This document shows, piece by piece, positions 1-10,291 of a stretch of 64,000 nucleotides of DNA. Positions within the stretch are counted from its first letter, which is position 1. The number at the start of each line of letters is the position of its first letter. The translations under genes were made by a program, and so were the position numbers. Source of the stretch: Margaritispora aquatica (Eukaryota > Ascomycota > Leotiomycetes > Helotiales > Discinellaceae); the NCBI GenBank assembly GCA_007644065.1, contig VJWN01000022.1, positions 124,001-188,000 of the forward strand, given 5' to 3'. Under the pieces are notes generated by a model. It had not been told where the DNA came from, did not search any database, and worked only from the letters and a program-made list of their open reading frames with translations.

Positions 1-1058
1 GCCTTGACAGCATCTTGGAATGGCCACAAGTAGAGTTCATGCATGGTTTTATCATCCATGTTGACTGAAACGCCTTCAATACCTGGGTTCGCGCCCCTAC
101 TCGCCGTCGCTGAATCTTGCCTGTTCGTCTCTTGCTGCAAAACACATTAGCTAGGTACATTTCGAGGAGCGCCTAACAGAAGACACCGGAACCCTCGTGA
201 TGCCGGAAAGCGAGAGAGACAAATTACCTCATTGCCGAGAAAGTGCTTCGTGGAAGCCATCACGCCCGTGTTTTGGATTCCAGTTACAGTCTCTTGAACC
301 AGCTGGCCACTCAAATACGGATCAATGCTAAAGCTCTCCCAATTCCTGCCTCCTCGAATAACGCGACCCATGGGCCCAATTGTCGGCCCAAGAAGAAGAT
401 TGACTCCCTTCGCTCGGAACTCCCTCGCCATGTGATTTGCACGCCGATAGGTGAGATCTTTGTTCCATCTGTCGAGTTCGAGGATTAGAAATCCCACCAA
501 AATTTGGGGGGGAATAGACGTATGGAACTTACGATGCACCAACATGTATGCCAGAGGGATATCCGTTGACAAAGTCAATTCCCCGAAGCCCATTACTCGC
601 ATCTTTGAGACAGAGTCCGGGAAAGCCAACTCGAGGAATCGGGGCGATGCTTCCATCGCAGCCAGTCCACTCGGAGCTTCCACTTGTCAAGGCTATCTAT
701 TACACGTAAAGTCAAGTAGTCAGTAAGATCTTACATCGTCAACCTTTTTCTGTGCAATACTGTGTGTGATATCTTGGCAGTGAGGGGTAATGTATTCTCG
801 TAGATCATCAGATTTTACCTTCTCATCCATCGTAAGCTGTGCGACCATCTGCTCGGCCTTTGCATACGCATCTCCCCAGTCTCCAGTCCCATTGCCCAGC
901 GGACTGGGATACACTGGCGGTGATGCGCCATAGAAATAGGCATCGGATTGTATTGCATCTTCAGGGCGAAGGAACGCCGTTTCCGAGGTAGGTCGACCGA
1001 GGTTGCTCAGTGCAGTCCAAGCAATTGCGCCATGGGCGATGATTCTCTGCAAAACCAT
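1..1058 (-). CDS. GH3 beta-glucosidase, N-terminal part (runs off left edge)
   Basis: Secreted glycoside hydrolase family 3 enzyme that would remove terminal beta-glucose from cello-oligosaccharides or plant glycosides. Exons on the minus strand read 1058-819, 696-533, 468-228 and 134-1 (continuing outside). Start chosen at 1058 because the following residues ([17 protein letters not shown]) form a signal peptide. Later come [73 protein letters not shown], the STKHFLGNE motif and [13 protein letters not shown], all in GH3 N-domain order. The catalytic nucleophile region lies outside the window. A TATA-like AAATATAAG sits about 55 nt upstream. The first intron could instead hold a 9-nt microexon. 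Family confidence is high; exact substrate is not shown. Confidence 0.9.
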
Positions 1059-1586
1059 GATATCGAAGCCTACATTTATATGAAGATGTGGCCCAGGAGA
1101 GTTCTGGCTTATATTTAAGCTTTGGGCCGATTGTATTTCTGAAGAAGTGCAGCTGACTGACTGATACTCGTACGTGATGGACACTGGTCAAACTTTAGTG
1201 ACCAACCAGCCACTAGAGCCCGCATTTAGTACGTTCAGGGCCCTCACGGGCGTTTCACCTATGATACCAGAAACTCTTATCCTCACAGCCATTATCATCC
1301 TCCTCCTCCTCCTCCTCCTCCTCCTCCTCCTCCTCATCATACCTCAAGGACGAAAGATGACAAATTTAAAGATGGGAGAGTCTAATGGGCATATGACACT
1401 GTTTTTCTCTTTCTTTTTTTTTTTTTTTGGAATTCGTTTATTCATCATCTCTCATGAGATGGTAATCTTACTATACATTATGGTATTTCAACGTGCCTCC
1501 CAACAATTCTGTCGCAGGACTTACCGGAGCAAAACAAACAATTCTTCCCACCAGCTTTCCTATCCCAATTGGAACTACCCTGTTTA
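1059..1586. other. Intergenic: GH3 promoter and GT92 3' flank, with CTC and poly-T tracts
   Basis: No gene seen. It contains a (CTC)n tract at about 1298-1334 and a poly-T run near 1417-1428. The GH3 promoter lies at its left end and the 3' flank of the glycosyltransferase gene at its right end. Confidence 0.7.
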
Positions 1587-2686
1587 TCAAGGATAGTATT
1601 TCGCCATTGCCGGGCACGCCACATGCGGCATCGTTTCAATATGATTCCAAAATCCATCCCCTTTTGGTTTTCCCATCGCATTTCCTCTCTCCATCTTATC
1701 TTCATATTCTTGTCGACTCTTGACGGCGTAGTGATGCAGAGACAGCTTGTTCCTGGTGATAGGCTGACGCCATGGACTGGCATTAGCTCCCGCGGCGTAT
1801 TCTTTGCCATCTTCTCCGACTGTCTTCTTGTCACCGGTGTCGAAGGTGTGCGGGGATGCCGTGCGTTTGAAGTCGGCCATCTTGACGATACTCTTGATAT
1901 GCTTGTTGTCTGATGCCTCCCCTCTGTGCTTAAGATCGTCATAGATACAGGTGGTGTATGCCTCTCGACAACTATCCTGGCGTACCAAGTGTCCATTGCT
2001 GGTGTGTATCTGCCAATTGATCGCGAGCGCTCCTACGTCGGGTTGATGTTCAAACCCCTTCAAAAAATCCACGAAGGTCGTCGATCTATCCACAACCTCA
2101 AAGAATTCATCGGCATCCACAAAAGCCATCCAGGTATGATTTTGGCCATACTGTGCGTGGCAGCGATTATAAATCCAATGTTGCATAGAATCTGGCTGAT
2201 GTTGTTCGGCGGGGAAGTAATCGAAGGTGACGGCAGAAGGGTCAATGCCGTGATCTTGAAGAGCGATGGTTGTTGAAAGAGGTGGGATGGACCCATCATC
2301 CATAACATAAAATCGTCGGATACCCAGATGAAAATAGTGGTGTTTCTATGTCGCACGTATTAGAAGAGCTGCCCGCCATAAATCAAAAGCAAAAGGAATC
2401 AAGCCTCAGCCTAGCCTATCCAGCCAGCCGACAAGCTTACCAAAAATTCAGGTAGATCCAGATGCTGGTCCTTCACTGCCAGACAAAAGGCAACATACTC
2501 CTCCTCATCGGCGGGTGGTAAGGGCGGTGGATCAGTGTCGAGTGTATTCAAACCGAATGTACTCATGCTGTACATATCCAAGTCGTATGCGTCAAACAGA
2601 AATCCTACGGCTACCAGCAAAAGTGCGATACCCCCGAGGATGCGCCATCGCATCGCCACTGAATGCCAAAACTGATTTGCCATCAC
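1587..2686 (-). CDS. GT92/DUF23-like glycosyltransferase, type II membrane protein
   Basis: Predicted Golgi/ER-type glycosyltransferase of 334 aa made from exons 2686-2441 and 2345-1587; the intron has a GTAAGC donor and a CATAG acceptor, and the join reads FLKHHYFHLG. Residues about 15-33 (ILGGIALLLVAVGFLF) form one membrane anchor, giving a short cytosolic tail and a lumenal catalytic domain. The domain shows FYVMDDGS and the DxD-type FVDADEF metal/nucleotide-sugar motif, then a cysteine/histidine-bearing C-terminal half (HHYAVKSRQEYEDK) as in GT92/Glyco_tranf_2_4 proteins. Acceptor sugar is unknown. It sits downstream of nothing obviously co-regulated except the GH3 gene on the same strand 0.5 kb away. 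Family assignment is from motif recognition only. Confidence 0.8.
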
Positions 2687-2779
2687 AAGCGCAAGTGTGA
2701 AGAGAAGAGAAGAAGAGAAGATAAGGGACGGATGGATGAAGCCATGAATGAATTGAAGGTTATTTCATCACAGAGTGTT

Positions 2780-2782
<3 letters not shown>

Positions 2783-2829
<47 letters not shown>

Positions 2830-2960
2830 TCCCAGATGGGCTGGGGCTCCAAAGAGGCGCGGACATTATCCAACTGTCAGGATAGGATAGGATAGGATAG
2901 GATGGGATGGGATGGGATGGGATGGGATGGGATAGGGATGGGGATGGGGATGGGGATGGG
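2783..2960. repeat. Compound microsatellite: (GA)n then GGATA, GGGAT and GGGGAT blocks
   Basis: About 21 GA units at 2783-2825, then from about 2880 four GGATA-type units, about six GGGAT-type units, and finally GGGGAT-type hexamers up to about 2962. The unit lengthens by one G at each block border, which suggests stepwise slippage from a common seed. Confidence 0.9.
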
Positions 2961-4177
2961 GATGACATAAACAAGGAGGTGGACCTCCTTTTTTTTCTTC
3001 TTTTCCACACACGGTAACAGGTAACACGATAATACGATAATACGATAATACACACGGTCTATAGTGATGCCGTAGATTATCAACATGGGATGGGGGCTTG
3101 GTTGACAAGCATATCCTATCTATAGGTGAGCAAGCTCTGATGAGTGAGTGAGTGGAGCGTTACCCAGTCAGTCATCTCCGGCGCAGCAGCACCACACCAA
3201 CCAACTCCTCAGCACAGTAGCAGCTGCAACAGCTGCTGCTGTTGCTGCTCAGCCCCGAGAACATTTCGTGCGTGAACATTTATTTGGCTTGCCAGCGTGC
3301 GATATAAATTTAACGAGAAGAATCCCCAAGAGACGAAAAGAAAAGAAGAAGAAAAAAATAAAATATTAGGTTATCGTCATGTCGTTTATGTCTCAAAAGG
3401 CTGAAGAAAAGGCCAGACACACAACGGCAGCCGACCGCCACCCCGTGCAAGACACAACACAAGACAGGACAAGACAGGACAAGACAAGACAAGACACACA
3501 GGAGGGAGACACCAGACACAAGACAAAGGCCTGTCATCCAACTCGGTCTCAGTTGGTTGTTCTTCAGCGCAAAGTGAGGAGTGAGGTGAGACAAAACCAA
3601 CAGTGTCATGGTCTGGATCGGGAAATTGGGTTGTGAGAGACAGAGAGCGCGAGATCTATATACGAGTATAAGGAGTAAGGGGTACCTTAAGGCCTTAAGG
3701 AGGAGGGAATAAGGAGCTCATGCTTGCTTGTGGTATAAATATAAGCTTTCACTTATCTGTGAACGGCGTCTTTTCCGACAGCCCCCGGTTTCACCTGCTT
3801 AATTAACTAGGTACGCCGCATTCACCTTGCCCTTGTGTTGGTCACCAACAACCAACAGCTTTATATTTGCTTGCTTTCCTTCATTCACTCAATTCACTCG
3901 ATTAACATTAAATCTATCTGAGAAAGGGAGAAGTATTTCATGTAACCAAATTCCCAACCCTCACCACCTTATGGATTGGACAAATCCTGTTCTGAGCAAG
4001 AAGTCAGGGTGATTTTACATGAGTATCTATCAAGTGTGTCAAAATAGTGTTAAAATAGAATCGTCGCAAGAGTACCTTAGAGGTGTGCTCTTCCAATCCT
4101 TTCACCCTGCACTTACTTGGTATGCACTTGCTATGATTATTATACCATTGGCGATGGCAATCCAAAATTCAAGCCGG

Positions 4178-4210
4178 GTGTCGGATGTCGGATGTCGGAT
4201 GTCGGATGTT
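4178..4210 (+). repeat. GGATGTC heptamer repeat
   Basis: About four direct copies of a 7-nt unit (TCGGATG) upstream of the Zn2Cys6 regulator gene. Slippage origin is likely; a regulatory role is not shown. Confidence 0.85.
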
Positions 4211-4532
4211 GGCACTCACTCAACCCTTATCCCATGATTGAGCTCAGTGAGGATTGAAAAAAAAGTCATCCTCTCATAAACTCTTATCACTTCTTTTCAC
4301 TTACCTCTTCACTTTTCACGAAAACACAGCCCCCCTTTATAGCTAAACTCAATCAACAGAATCCTGTTTTACTACAAACTAAGGTATCACAGAATATCAC
4401 AGAGCACTCTCTTGCAAAGACCACCTCAGTCACCAGACTTTACCTAACCCGGCAAAACTTCGGTTATATGTTCCATCTTCCGTTGTTTCTCCTTCTATTG
4501 CCTGCACATCCCGAATCTTGTCTCATCACATC

Positions 4533-4563
4533 GTTACCGTTACCGTTACCGTTACCGTTACCG
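4533..4563 (+). repeat. GTTACC hexamer repeat in the 5' leader or promoter of the regulator
   Basis: Five tandem GTTACC units ending about 70 nt before the chosen start codon at 4634. Its closeness to the start makes it likely part of the promoter or 5' UTR. Confidence 0.85.
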
Positions 4564-4633
4564 TCACAATGTGTACAGTTCTATCCAAAGAACAACTTGT
4601 TCGCATTCCCAACTCCAAGATCTTTTTGGTATT

Positions 4634-6409
4634 ATGAGGCCGGTTAAGGCCTGCGTGCAATGTAGGGTCGGGAAGCGCAAATGCGACCGGGATAGCACCA
4701 TAGCAAACACCACAGCATGTCCCCAGTGCATCCAGCGAAACTTACAATGCTCAGCCGTTGTGCTTTCGAGCGACGCTGTGCCTTCCACGATTCCTAGTTC
4801 TTCTCCTGCCACTCGTAGTGAATTCGGCCGAGAGGTTATTCACTTGGTAGATCTCTACTTCAAGTTCATTCACGATAAAGCCCACAGTCTCTTCCATGAG
4901 CCATCCTTCAAGGCTAATGTGGCTAATGGGACTGCTTCACGGCGGGTCGTTCTAAGCATGATTGGTTTGTCTGCACGGTAAGACAACTTATTCAGGACTC
5001 TACAGTTGGTTTGTTGGGCGGAACTCTGACTTAAGGCCAGGTTCGCAGAGGATCCAGCATTGCGATCACGTGGCCCATCATATGCAGCTGAGGCCAAAAT
5101 CGCAGTCAAGAATGATCTCGAGAACATCTGCATGGAGAACATTCAAGCATGCATTTTGATAGGAAGTATATGCCTAGGAAACTGTGATGTAAACACAAAG
5201 TCCCTTTACTTTGGTACGTCAGCTTCAATGTCTCGCCATTCATTATTAGCGATATTATTTTCTCATCAGCCCCTACAGTAATTGCCAATCGCATGGCGCA
5301 AATTTTGAACTTTGGCACTGTCAATGAAGCAGACGACGGAGTCACTAGGGAGATCAAAGTTCGAATATGGTGGACCTGTTTCATAGTCGATACCTGGGCT
5401 AGCAGTGGTTCTGATCTGCCACTTCATTTCAAATTCGAGCGTAAAACTCCACGTGTACCTATGGACGAGAGTACATTTTTCCACATGAAGGTAGGAGATG
5501 CTGACATCGCTGCATCGCAATGGAAACCAGGGTTGTGGGGGCACATGGTGAAGCTGGTCCAGATCTTCTCCCAGATCCAAAATCTCCACGAATACCTCAC
5601 CGAGACCGCCGAATGGGACGAAGACCTCATCGAGAATGCAGTGCGAGGTTTCGATACTGAGCTCATGGCTTTTGAACAGAATCTCGAGCCGCAGGTGCGT
5701 TATTCTCTAGAGAACTTGGCTGTGTACGTAAGTCGCGGACTGGGCAGGCTCTTTATCGCTTTTCATTTGGGCTATTATCACTACTACACCCTATTGTTCT
5801 ACCAATACCTAGACCACCGGCGGCACCCCACGAGAAATGGCAAGATGTATGCGGATCGTTGCAAGATGAATGCTACCATGATCTGCGAAATTCTCAAAGC
5901 GTCACGAGAAATTGAGGGAGCCGATGCAATCTACGACATTGTGGGTCATCTCACTGTGGTATCTTCCTCGGTGTTGGTGCATACGTTTTTATTTGGAGAT
6001 CCGGATGAGCTACCTGATGCAAAGCGTTGCCTAGAGTCCAATCTCGAATCGCTGGTGCAGCTACGCAATTATTGGCCCAGCGTGGAATTAATGGCAAGTG
6101 ATGACAAGCCGAAACACTGATCGTACATCTGAATCATTGCTAATACTGCGACAGATCAACAGACTGGTGATATTCCAGAACAACTGCATGCGGTCCCTTA
6201 CCGAGAATACGCACCGATTCGACCGGTGGATGGTCAAATTCTTGCTCCAGCATGCCATGGTTCTTGAAGAGAAAGTCGAGGAAGGTCAAATATCAAGCTC
6301 AGAGACAGACGTAGAGATGGTGGAGACGGAGCATCTCAAGCGAAGCCGAGTCACCCAGAGCATTATTATGGACATGCAAAATATAGAGCCCTTGGATGAA
6401 ATTGGATAA
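4634..6409 (+). CDS. Zn(II)2Cys6 transcription factor with fungal_trans domain
   Basis: Nuclear DNA-binding regulator of 531 aa from exons 4634-4977, 5041-5213, 5270-6093 and 6155-6409. The zinc cluster begins at Cys7 and reads C-x2-C-x6-C-x11-C-x2-C-x6-C (CVQCRVGKRKC ... CPQCIQRNLQC), with a longer middle loop than most members. The middle part shows the PF04082 layout: LYFKFIHDKAHSLFHEPSF, RFAEDPAL after intron 1, APTVIANRMAQILNFG and VRIWWTCFIVDTW. The start at 4634 is the first in-frame ATG before the cluster. The third intron uses a GC donor (GCAAGT) with a TGCTAATAC branch and ACAG acceptor; reading through it would end after a few codons. Target genes may be the neighbouring glycosidases and transporter, by inference from position only. 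Confidence 0.9.
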
Positions 6410-6444
6410 TTGGAGTAGGTCACAAAAATTGTTTATTCCATCTA

Positions 6445-7935
6445 CTAAATAAGAGTCAATTGCAAGAATTGAGACTCCCCCTCACCTAAATTCGCCGAAA
6501 AACTACCTCCAGTATTCACAGTGGTAACTCCCCCGGACCACACATTCGTGCACGTATAGTTGGCACCTGTCAAACCTAGATCGCTAAGCGAGGCTGTTAC
6601 GCTCTGCGTCCCATTACCGACGTTAGCATAACCACCTCTCCCTAGATTCGGGCCCAGGTTCGTCAACAGCACATATGCTTGCCCATTGCTGTCCGGACCC
6701 GCCACCCACGCCTGCAGTTGCATGGCTTGGTTGCTGCCCGTACCTGGATTGCGAGGCTGCATTGGCCAGCTGCCACAGAAATTCGCAGCAGCAATGGATG
6801 CCGCTGATGTGACCAGCTTCCTGCCGAGGGCGTCGAGGTTCGTCATGTCAGAACCCAAGATGAGGTTGGCCGACGCCCCGATCCAGTGGCTCATGATGGT
6901 AATGCGCTGGCCATCCGTGACGCCCGAGACGGAGGCTGGGTTGCCAACAAACGCATTATCCATGTCGGCGTGGAGGGTCATGGCCTTGTGGCGTGGGTGA
7001 CTGTTGATATACAAGCGGTACTGCTCAATGGTTCCCTGGACCTTCCACATATTGCCGAGAAAGGTTTTGGCGCCTCTCGTGTTAATATCTACAGCTATTC
7101 GCATGCTGTCGGCACTGGCCTGCCAGATCCCGAGGTAGGGATCGTTGCGGCAGACATTAGATGAGATGTCAAGGCGGATCTGGCGACCGCTGTTCTGGAT
7201 GGCCTTGTGGAATGCGATGGTGGAATTGCTGACGTCGGCTGGCATACCGATGCCACCAGTGATGGATCCTGGTGTGATAAAGTCCAACTTGATCATGTCT
7301 ACACCCCAGGATGCCCACAGTTTTATCAATGAGTCGTGATACAGCTGGGTGTCTGGATTTGAATAGTCGAAGTAACAAACACCTTTGGTATCCTCAACTC
7401 CGCTAAAGGTAGAGCCGACTGTGATCGTGGTGTTGGCAATATATTTCGTTGCAGCGTTACACGGGATGCCAGGGAGGCTGTAGATGCCGAGCTTGAGTCC
7501 TTTGCCGTGAAGATAGGTGCCCAAGGTCGGGATATCAAACAGAGTGCTATTGGCGACAACGCGACCATGATCATCCGTGATCGAGCTATACCAGCCGCCA
7601 TCAATACTGCACAGATCATAACCGGCAGCTACGAAGTCCGGGTCAGCAAGGACGGTGCACTGCTCCATGATGAAGGTCTGGTTGACATAGGGAGCAATGG
7701 CCGCGGGATAGCTGGGCGTCGTTCGCATGCTGGCCTGCACGCCCCAGGAGTTCCATCCCCTAGGCGGCTTGGTGAATCCGTGAGGTGTCTTGTACGTTCT
7801 GACGGTGGTCAAGACTCCACCCGTGCTGTTTGCCGCAACGGGGTAGCAGTTTTGCACAGCGCGGTTCTGGACGTGGGTGGGGAGCTCTGCGGCGACGACA
7901 CCAATAAGCGCGAGGAGTACGGAGCTGAACAACAT
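6445..7935 (-). CDS. Secreted GH27 alpha-galactosidase-like glycoside hydrolase
   Basis: Single-exon gene, 496 aa, with signal peptide MLFSSVLLALIGVVAAE. GH27 landmarks appear in order: PPRGWNSWGVQA (residues 58-69), YDLCSIDGGWY (106-116), GKGLKLGIYSLPG (144-156), VDMIKLDF with the expected nucleophile Asp218, and SMRIAVDIN with Asp283 where the acid/base is expected. The C-terminal part (from about 400) resembles the family's beta-sandwich domain. Many N-x-S/T sites fit secretion. The enzyme would release terminal alpha-galactose (or a related alpha-sugar) from plant oligo- or polysaccharides. The stop codon lies 35 nt from that of the Zn2Cys6 gene, facing it. LPG replaces the DAG often seen after GIYS, so substrate may deviate from classical alpha-galactosidases. 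Confidence 0.88.
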   Translation of the reverse strand: MLFSSVLLALIGVVAAELPTHVQNRAVQNCYPVAANSTGGVLTTVRTYKTPHGFTKPPRGWNSWGVQASMRTTPSYPAAIAPYVNQTFIMEQCTVLADPDFVAAGYDLCSIDGGWYSSITDDHGRVVANSTLFDIPTLGTYLHGKGLKLGIYSLPGIPCNAATKYIANTTITVGSTFSGVEDTKGVCYFDYSNPDTQLYHDSLIKLWASWGVDMIKLDFITPGSITGGIGMPADVSNSTIAFHKAIQNSGRQIRLDISSNVCRNDPYLGIWQASADSMRIAVDINTRGAKTFLGNMWKVQGTIEQYRLYINSHPRHKAMTLHADMDNAFVGNPASVSGVTDGQRITIMSHWIGASANLILGSDMTNLDALGRKLVTSAASIAAANFCGSWPMQPRNPGTGSNQAMQLQAWVAGPDSNGQAYVLLTNLGPNLGRGGYANVGNGTQSVTASLSDLGLTGANYTCTNVWSGGVTTVNTGGSFSANLGEGESQFLQLTLI

Positions 7936-8040
7936 GATGAAGGGGAGGGAGATTGCAAGGTGAAATGAGATGAGATGAGATGAGATGCACGGTATTCTTG
8001 CGAGCTGATCTTATGTGGTGAAGAGGTTCGAACCGCCGAC

Positions 8041-8050
8041 CTTTATATAC
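8041..8050 (-). promoter_or_regulatory. TATA box of the GH27 gene
   Basis: Minus strand reads GTATATAAAG about 105 nt upstream of the start codon at 7935, a fitting place for a core promoter TATA element. The leader in between carries a GATGA/TGAGA-type short repeat. Confidence 0.55.
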
Positions 8051-10175
8051 TTGAAATTGACATGTCAACATTATCCATCATCCATTCATTCCTCAACAAG
8101 GTAATTTCGCCTGAACATACAGCGAGACCTTCCATTTTGCCATTTTGCCATTGAAAAATGAAAATTGAAGAGATAAATTCCCGTTACTCGTCGTTTATCC
8201 AAGAGCCTAAGAATGCCAATACCAATGCCAGTACCAGTGCGTAGTAAAAGTACCAGTACCAGTACCAGTACCTTACCTTACCCCACATAACTGACTAGCT
8301 GAATGGTAATGGTGGTGGTGGTGGTGGTGCCTATACTCCTCCTCTCTCCTCCGGCTTCCCCACACATCAACTCGCATCAACTCAACTCAACTCAAATCAA
8401 GCCAAATAATGCCTTACCCCACCACCACCACCACCACCACCACCACGTGCACCACATACAGTACACCACATACACCACATGCACCCCGAACGCCACACCG
8501 TTCCCTTCCCGTCACGATCACGCCGGTCTTCGCACCAGGACTAGGATGGCCGGAAACCGGGGGAATGCGAAACCCGTCGAGGCGGAATGAACTGTGGGGC
8601 ATTCATTCATTCATTCATCCCATCCCATCCCTCCCGTTCTCTCCACTTGTCCCTCCGACCTATGCCCAAGACGCAGGACCTAAGACCAAACAGAACCCAT
8701 GCAGAAGTTTAGTTCAGTTCAGTTCAGTTCGTCCGTCCAGCCATCGCCTGGGGTACAGTACATATGGTAGGTAGGTAAGTAAGTAAGCGAGAAAGTGAAA
8801 ATGAAAAGAAGGAAAAATCTCGACATCGCAAGGGCTAGGGTCTGTCCGGTCCGGTCCGGCTTTCATACGATTTGATTGGGTTTGGTTTGGTTTGGTTTGA
8901 TTTAGGTTAGGTTGTTTCGACTTTGTTCTCAACGGCGTACTGCGCCTTGCGCTCCGGTATTGGTATTGGTATTGGTACGTGTATTCCGTCGTTGGAGCAG
9001 GACTCGGAGCAGCAGGAGAGGACTCGGTAAGATTGTACCGAATTGATGGTCAAGAAACAGGGTTGGGTTGGGAAGGCATGGGAAGGCATGGGAGATCTTG
9101 GGGAGTGGAGATTCTCCGCTTAGGTCATGTACGGTGATGGTAATGGTGATGGTAGTGTTCCTGCAGAGTGCAGTGCAGTGCGGTGCAGTACGGGTATGGT
9201 ATACAGATCTTTAGCTCGAGACGAGAGTGTGTTCCGTGTGAGTTCGTCGCTTAAAGCGCGGTTGTGTCGATGCTGTGTTGATGTAAGTAACGTCTCACTT
9301 GATTTTGTTAACCTGTGTGTGTTGGCGAGATAGTTTAATGCGACGTAGATAGTAAAGGCCATTGTACAAATGACAATGACTGACCGTTTAGGTTTATATA
9401 TAGGATATGTATAGATCTAAGTTAAATCAAATCTGGAATTGTAATTCTTTCTTATTTGTTTCTAATATTAGTTTGTTTGAGTACGTGATATAGAATTTCT
9501 TGGTTTGCGAAGATGATATAGTGTTCTATTTCGGATCGGATGGGCTCACAGCATAGGGAATTGATCATATACATTGTACATTGCAACGCTTGACTAGGAT
9601 ACAGATTTACTTGCTCGGCCTTTGTTGCATTAAATTGTGCTCCTTCTGGTAAGCTATCTTAGATCGATATAACAAGGTCACTAGGAGATCTGGGGGTGGG
9701 TGTGTCGTTAACACAAACGTGCATATATAAAACATCCTATCTAGTCCCTCGCCTCCCCCGCACTGACGAGGGACATGTTGCCCCCCTAGCAAGTTGAAAG
9801 CCGGTGCAACGAGTCTGGAAACCAATCAGCAACGTTGAAAGCCGGACTCCACAGCGCCACACACAAGCCATAGCTCCACATCCCCCATCGCTTAGTAAAA
9901 CCCCACTGTCGGCTACCACTGTATACTCGTACAATAGAACTGCCGCGCTTTTCTGTATTGTGTCGAATTGGCTGGCAACCAACTGGCAATGGGATGGACG
10001 GATAAAAACTTGTCCCACTCACCCATCCGGCATGTATCCATCATCTGTAAGCTGTAAGTCGAGGAGGGGAGGTGATGATGATAATGATGATAGTTCGGGT
10101 GAATGGGTTCCGATTCAGACAAGAATTCTTCTACCTTTTCCCTAACACGACCACCGTTTTACACTCTATTACTAC

Positions 10176-10205
10176 AATCCAATCCAATCCAATCCAATCC
10201 AATCC
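10176..10205 (+). repeat. (AATCC)6 repeat upstream of GH78
   Basis: Six perfect pentamers ending about 86 nt before the GH78 start codon, so probably in its promoter or 5' leader. Confidence 0.9.
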
Positions 10206-10291
10206 TGTCAATGAAAACCGTCGACAGCATTGAGCAGCAGCATTGAGTAGCAGCAACACCAGCATAACATTCAGCCACCATCCTCCATACC

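Larger units (their letters stand above)
2687..4633. other. Intergenic: repeat-rich, shared upstream region of GT92 and Zn2Cys6 genes
   Basis: About 1.9 kb between divergently transcribed genes. No convincing gene. It holds several simple repeats: (GA)n, GGATA/GGGAT/GGGGAT blocks, an ATACGATA-like block near 3027-3050, AAGAC repeats near 3462-3498, a GGATGTC block at about 4178-4210, and GTTACC hexamers just before the regulator. Open frames here are low-complexity by-products. Confidence 0.7.
7936..10291. other. Intergenic: microsatellite-dense spacer between GH27 and GH78
   Basis: No gene that I can support in 2.4 kb. Short tandem runs are frequent: CCAGTA near 8227-8270, GGT near 8308-8330, CAC at about 8420-8446, AGTTC near 8710-8730, GGTTT at about 8874-8899, TATTGG near 8957-8976, and AATCC just before the GH78 gene. 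The longest frames are low-complexity translations of these repeats. The part at 9400-9560 is AT-rich and plain. Confidence 0.7.

Noticed and set aside
2866..3108. Pro/Ser/Ile-repeat frames on the minus strand
   Set aside because: Direct translations of the GGATA/GGGAT repeats in three frames.
8020..8045. GGTTCGAAC box resembling a tRNA B box
   Set aside because: No matching A box or cloverleaf arms found around it on either strand; it lies in the GH27 promoter/leader.
8300..8774. Frames with poly-His/poly-Thr/poly-Val runs
   Set aside because: They are translations of CAC/GGT microsatellites in several frames.
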